Shown here: positions 21,372-21,389 of the stretch, piece by piece
Numbering within the stretch: position 1 is the stretch's first letter
Layout: each line of letters begins with the position of its first letter
Source of the DNA: Sulfurimonas sp.
Lineage (GTDB): Bacteria > Campylobacterota > Campylobacteria > Campylobacterales > Sulfurimonadaceae
NCBI GenBank assembly: GCA_030673275.1
Contig: DAOVJL010000001.1
Coordinates: 1 to 21,389 of the forward strand
Length of the DNA: 21,389 nucleotides
Direction: 5' to 3'
Notes under the pieces: model-generated
Seen by the model: only the letters and a program-made list of their open reading frames with translations
Databases searched by the model: none
What the model was told of the DNA's origin: nothing
Made by a program: the position numbers and the translations under genes

Positions 21372-21389
21372 CATGAAATAAACATAAAT

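Overview
The window is AT-rich, densely packed bacterial DNA. It looks like a chromosomal segment from a Campylobacterota (Epsilonproteobacteria) species, most likely a Sulfurimonas-like sulfur/nitrogen-cycling relative. The reasons are gene content (a coaBC-uppS-prepilin peptidase-LptF/G-truA string, two-subunit GlyRS, superoxide reductase, a membrane polyferredoxin), promoters with good -10 boxes but poor -35 boxes, and frequent TTG/GTG starts. The genus is an inference. No rRNA, tRNA, CRISPR array, insertion sequence or prophage gene was seen, and no gene-free stretch exceeds 300 bases.

Layout. 1-3859 (+) is a tightly overlapped housekeeping operon: the 3' part of coaBC, uppS, a prepilin peptidase, an LptF/LptG permease and truA. 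The coaBC fragment carries a perfect 119-base direct repeat that implies a 417-base in-frame duplication or an assembly-edge artefact. 3861-5380 (-) holds a YdcF-type protein and an alpha/beta hydrolase. 5381-7584 is an accessory block: a small exported protein with three copies of an HY-x-(K/E)I-x2-(L/M)PVIG motif (-), a perfect FNR-type box in the divergent promoter region, an unrecognised 244-aa protein, and a membrane-anchored ankyrin protein. 7655-7734 is a structured RNA that I identify as a GEMM-I (cyclic-di-GMP-I class) riboswitch aptamer with altered binding-pocket bases, leading into an unrecognised 509-aa cytoplasmic protein. 9327-11345 (-) is glyS. 11521-15543 (+) holds a TonB-dependent receptor, a NapH-like membrane iron-sulfur protein and a superoxide reductase. 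15689-18925 holds two paralogous GGDEF-EAL proteins in convergent orientation. 19030-21332 holds a family-4-like uracil-DNA glycosylase, an exported protein of probable periplasmic-binding fold, and a YbgC-type thioesterase.

How it fits together. Cyclic di-nucleotide signalling is the recurring theme. Two GGDEF-EAL proteins, one behind a candidate sigma-54 promoter of the kind used for flagellar genes in this phylum, sit about 6 kb from a riboswitch of the family that senses cyclic di-nucleotides. The riboswitch leads an uncharacterised gene, and its leader offers a plausible mechanism for hiding the ribosome binding site. The second theme is redox and metal: an FNR-class promoter geometry in front of the repeat protein, a TonB receptor coupled to a membrane ferredoxin, and superoxide reductase. 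The strongest candidates for something undescribed are the variant GEMM-I RNA with its unknown target protein, and the FNR-controlled three-repeat exported protein with its unusual 5' leader hairpins.
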